Assembly (NCBI GenBank): GCA_015680685.1
Contig: MNCI01038314.1
Coordinates: 26,955-90,954 of the forward strand
DNA length: 64,000 nucleotides
From: Gnetum montanum
Lineage: Eukaryota; Streptophyta; Gnetopsida; Gnetales; Gnetaceae
Reading direction: 5' to 3'
The notes beneath the pieces were generated by a model that saw only the letters and a list, made by a program, of their open reading frames with translations, had not been told where the DNA came from and did not search any database. Both the position numbers and the translations under genes were made by a program. This document shows, piece by piece, positions 59,963 to 64,000 of the stretch. The first letter of the stretch is position 1, and every line of letters begins with the position of its first letter.

Positions 59963-60800
59963 TGATGGGACGCGATATCATGTCTGCCGCGATATCGCAT
60001 GGGCCGCGATATCGCGTACGCAATATCGCATCTCTCCCTACGATATCGCAACCCGTCACCAGTCTATAAATAATAGGCGGCTCTCCCTTGTTTCACAGTT
60101 TTGGAATTTTAAAGTTAGATTTTAGCTAAACTCTGGTAGTTTGATCCCTTTAGAGATAGATTATTTTCCGTATATGCCCGCAGTGTGGTGAATGTAATTG
60201 TACAACATCCTTTATTCGAGTGTGACGTACTTGGACACACACATTACCGAAATTAAAGATTGAGATTACTTCATCATTGTAACATTCACTTTTTTTATTT
60301 ATTTATTTAATTGTTATTTAATGCTTTCCTAGTTAATCTCTTCTCACCCTTAAACTCATGTTAAATGCGGAATGAGTATGACTTGATTACGAGCATTTAA
60401 GTGTGACTACTTGGTAACCCAGTAGCGTGCCTAGGATTTGCGCTTGGTAATCCCAGTGGTAGTCATGCACGAAGTCCAAGATGTGTATGGATAATCAAGG
60501 AACAGATGCTCATCACACTTAGGCTAGATTAGATTTTCTTACCCTTCTTCCTAGCTTAGTTAATATTACCTTCCATTGCCTTCAGGAGTAGCATTAGATT
60601 AGGAACATATCATACACATCACTCTGGACTAAACCATACGTGACAAAGCTAATACTAGTCCAGGTGGGAAGACAACGAATTGCGACCTAAGGTTAACAAT
60701 CTAGGTGTCACAACTAGTTCATCTGTGGAGTTCAACCGGATCGCGTGTGAAAACGTTTGTATTCGTATGGTTAAGTGTAGGGGTATCTCGCCACTCACCA
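59963..60800 (+). mobile_element. 3' LTR of the complete element
   Basis: It starts TGATGGGACGCGATATC and ends CCACTCACCA. Its U3 has five GATATC-type motifs (59973-60052) where the 5' LTR has two; the extra DNA lies between the second motif and the TATA box (CTATAAATAATAG near 60063). Elsewhere the two LTRs align throughout. Confidence 0.95.
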
Positions 60801-63800
60801 GTTATGAAATTAAAACTCAAACTTTTTACTTATAGACCCCTTAATCTTTTGAACTAGCTTCAAAATTCTATGTAGATTTTTTTTCATTTCTAACTTAGTT
60901 CTACTTACTAAAATTGAACGTGTGACCTAGGGTTACCAAACTAAAATTCTTACAACTAAGGTAAGACTTCATTGTTGACATTGTGAATACTAGTTACTAG
61001 TGTGGAGTTTGGAATATGTAGGAGCAAAGTGATCAAAAAATCCATGAAAAATAGCCAAATTAATGAAAATTAACCAACAAAGGTTGCAAAAAATAGCTGA
61101 ATTAATAAAAAATATCGAAATTTTTCAATAGGAAAAAGTCTTCATTACTTCCTAACGTTTTCAACTAAATTTTTCTAAAAGTACCAAAATCAATCTTTTT
61201 TTCAAAAAATTCCTTATATTTTACCCAATGTTTGTGATTATCACAAAATTCTAAGATAAATTTGATTTAAACTTTTAAACAAAACTAATAAATTTATAAA
61301 AGTGTGAATTGATTATCATCATATCATCATCTTCGCCTTTATCGGAGTTACATAGGGTCAACTATGCAAATTCCTTTCTACAATTTTACTTTTATTAAGA
61401 GCCAAATAAGTATTAACACCAAAATCTTGAGTATCCTTTTTTATGCTTGCCAAACCAAGTGTAGGTGTCAACTGATCATACTATTTTCTATTTTATTGTT
61501 CTATTAATATCAATACTTAATAAAGTTGAGATTGTTCGCATGTACTTTAACTTAATACTTTAACACCATTATTGTTTCTATAAAAAAATGAAATGTTTCA
61601 ATAAAAATCATTATTGTTTACATGCTTGTGTAGCTCTTAGTATTTTTATGTCCCCCTAATTGTGTTTTCTACATTTATTCTATATTTTCCATAATTTTTT
61701 TCAAAAATGTTTTTATTTTGCATATTGCTGATTTTTTCTGACAATTTTTTACTAAACTTTTATGGATTTTTTTAAGTAGCCAACAAAATTTTTTTCCTAA
61801 ATTTTTAAAACTTGTGTAGAAGATACATGTACAATTTAATTTCTTTAGAAATATTTTCATATTATGCATTTGCAAGAATCTAAGGTGAACTTGAGTCTCA
61901 TAATTTAATGAATAAATTTATGGATAAATACAATAGCATTCCTTTAGCATTAAATTTAACAAACATGTTAATGGTAAAGACATTAAGTTTACAAAAAATT
62001 TTTAAGAATAAAGAATTGTTATCATAAGAAAACCTATGCCCTTGAATATTAAGTTTTTTCCTAAAGAAAAGGAGTTGACCTTTCACAAAATATATAAGAA
62101 TAATGTTTTACCATTATACTTAAAACTTGAAGTTGAGACGGGACACCAAAAAAATGACTCAAACAAAACTTTTCATTAATGACTGATACGACAAATTATA
62201 AAGTTTAAATGATGTTCTTTAACTATTTTTTTTTACAACCGGTATTATTGATTGAGGGCGGAAACGCTGGTGGGAGAATCGTCGTGAAAGATTCAAAGTG
62301 AAGTACGTTGTAAATGAGTAGAAATTTTAGATGTTTTCCTGCACCTAATGAATGAGCAACAGGTAAAGCCTGGACCTAGACGGTTATATTGAAATAAGCG
62401 GCAGGAAAAAGTACTTTACCATAATTCTAAGTGATATTCTAAGCTACAGCCTCATAATAATTTTTAATTAAAACTATCGAATTTCAATCCAAATACAAGG
62501 TAAAATACGAGCCCACATACACTGAAAATGCAATGCAGCAAATTAGAACTTAAAAGCATTAATACCTTTTCTTAATAGCGAAAGCGTACAAGATCTTGTC
62601 ACGCTACTGTTTGAACAGCTCCGAAGCGCAGTTCCTTCTTAGGCTTTTGTTTTCTGAAGGCACTCTTGACTTTTACCATGTGAAATTTATCATGACTTTG
62701 GAAGGATGTCTGTGGAGCGCAGAGATCCACAACCGTAAAGAATCGTTTCTTGATTTGTTTGCTGCAGCTGTTTCACTATTGCCCACCATATTTATGGGTT
62801 TCCTGTTTTATTTGCTGCATTTATGGGGTTTCCTGTTTTATTTGCTGCACCTACCATTGTGGTTGGTTTTGCAAGCGACTGCTCCCAAAGAAGAAGAAGA
62901 GCAGAGATGCAGCCACGTTGAGGTAAGCGGAAGTCCATTCATTTTTGTTTTGTTTTGTTTTTCTTTAGTCAGCATAACGGGCCAATCGTGTGTACTAGAA
63001 CGAACGATAATGTGGCTGACTGGTTGCCATGCTGAATGTCATAATCTTGGCTTTTCTTGGTGGTCCAGCTGTATGATATCGTTATCGTTATGCTTGACTC
63101 CATCATGAAAGAAACAAGTACTGTACCATCATTCTAAGCGATATTCTAAGCTACAGCTTCATAATAATTTTTAATTAAAATTACCGAATTTTAAACCGAC
63201 GTGACATTCAAGACGCAGTGCGGCCAATTAAAACTTAAAGGCATTAATACCTCCTCTTAATAGCGAAAACGTACAAGATCTTGTCACGCTACTGTTTGAA
63301 CAGCTCCGAATCGCAGTTCCTTCTTTGGCTTTTGTTAGCTGGAGGAACTCGTAACTTTTTGAAAATCTGTGCTGGTACACTGTTCTGTGTCTCCGACATT
63401 TATCATGGCTTTCGAAGGGACGTCTGTGAAGCGCAGAGATCCACGACCGTCAACAACATTCGTTTCTTGATTTGTTTGCTGCAGTTGGTTCAGTATTATC
63501 AACCATGTTTATGGGTTTCTTGTTTTGTTTGCTGCAGCTGGTTCAATATTGCTGCAGGTTCAATTGTGGCTGGTTTTGCAAGCGACAATCAGCCACGTTA
63601 AATTTGTCACCCTGCCACGTCACGCTACGTTAGATCCTCAACCAAATGCCAAAAAATTGCGATGATAATATTTGATTATTACAGAAGGTAGGTTTCGGTT
63701 GAGCTTGCATGTCAACTAGATGGGCTTCGTCGCGTGGCCATGAACCTCGCTCCTCGGATGCTACGACATTGTCATCGTGTGATGGGAACTGTCACAAAAC

Positions 63801-64000
63801 TGGTATGGATCATGGATCTCATGGACTACCTGCACCAGTAGAAATCAATCCTCTACATCCTCACCCGAACGTGAAGGTCAAGTCCAGGAAAACAACTGTC
63901 GCTATTGCACTCTGAACGCTCGCGAGTAGATCAGTCGGAGATTAAGTGACTGGTTCATCAGTACCTTGGTGAGCAACTCTCCATCACTGTGACCGACCAC

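Larger units (their letters stand above)
54164..60800 (+). mobile_element. Complete Athila-like LTR retrotransposon, 6.6 kb, no pol seen
   Basis: It has LTRs of 786 and 838 bp with TGATGGG...CA ends and a target duplication GTTAT (54159-54163 and 60801-60805). The primer site matches tRNA-Asp, and the internal region carries gag and, before the 3' LTR, a sense ORFX. No protease, reverse transcriptase, RNase H or integrase motif is seen in roughly 5 kb of internal DNA, so it is non-autonomous or deleted. The tRNA-Asp primer and gag type point to the Athila/Tat side of Ty3-gypsy (inference). The LTRs look about 92% identical, with mostly C/T and G/A differences. Confidence 0.95.
53089..64000 (-). 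repeat. Inverted duplication, arm B, cut by window end
   Basis: It is the reverse complement of arm A (53089 pairs with 39611, 64000 with 34651). It is interrupted by the LTR element 54164-60800 with its GTTAT duplication. It carries one copy of the 107-bp unit (about 60919-61025) and both exon-like units (62596-63108 and 63281-63601). About 13.5 kb separates the inner ends of the two arms. Confidence 0.92.

Overview
This is nuclear DNA of a land plant: two intron-rich genes sit in about 50 kb of nested, decayed transposons. The low gene density, multi-kilobase introns with LINE debris, Athila-like (tRNA-Asp primed) LTR elements and the chalcone synthase sequence suggest a large-genome plant, possibly a gymnosperm. 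I cannot name the species. Layout: 1-8.4 kb holds LTR retrotransposon pieces of one family and LINE debris. 8.4-9.2 kb is an antisense LINE fragment. 10.46-26.12 kb is a complete 13-exon VPS39/VAM6 gene on the plus strand, encoding 1007 residues of a HOPS tethering subunit; introns 2 and 6 carry LINE relics. 26-34.6 kb is intergenic, with tRNA-derived SINE-like copies and a foldback element. 39.63-43.85 kb is a complete three-exon type III polyketide synthase (chalcone synthase-like) gene on the minus strand, 421 residues. 45.6-53.1 kb is an old gag-protease element into which a younger minus-strand LTR element (46.4-50.6 kb, target duplication GGCTG) has inserted. 53.1-64.0 kb is an inverted second copy of the 34.65-39.61 kb region. 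This copy is split by a complete LTR element (54164-60800, target duplication GTTAT). The most striking structure is the large inverted duplication bracketing the chalcone synthase gene. Arm A starts 18 bp past its stop codon. Arm B runs off the window. Arm A still shows the empty target site of the LTR element in arm B, and it alone has expanded a 107-bp unit to six identical-looking copies. The second theme is the LTR family itself: gag with a short zinc knuckle, no reverse transcriptase seen, an extra sense-strand ORF before the 3' LTR, and U3 regions full of GATATC palindromes that differ even between the two LTRs of one element. The two host genes have unrelated functions (vacuolar membrane tethering; flavonoid-type polyketide synthesis), so their proximity implies no pathway link.
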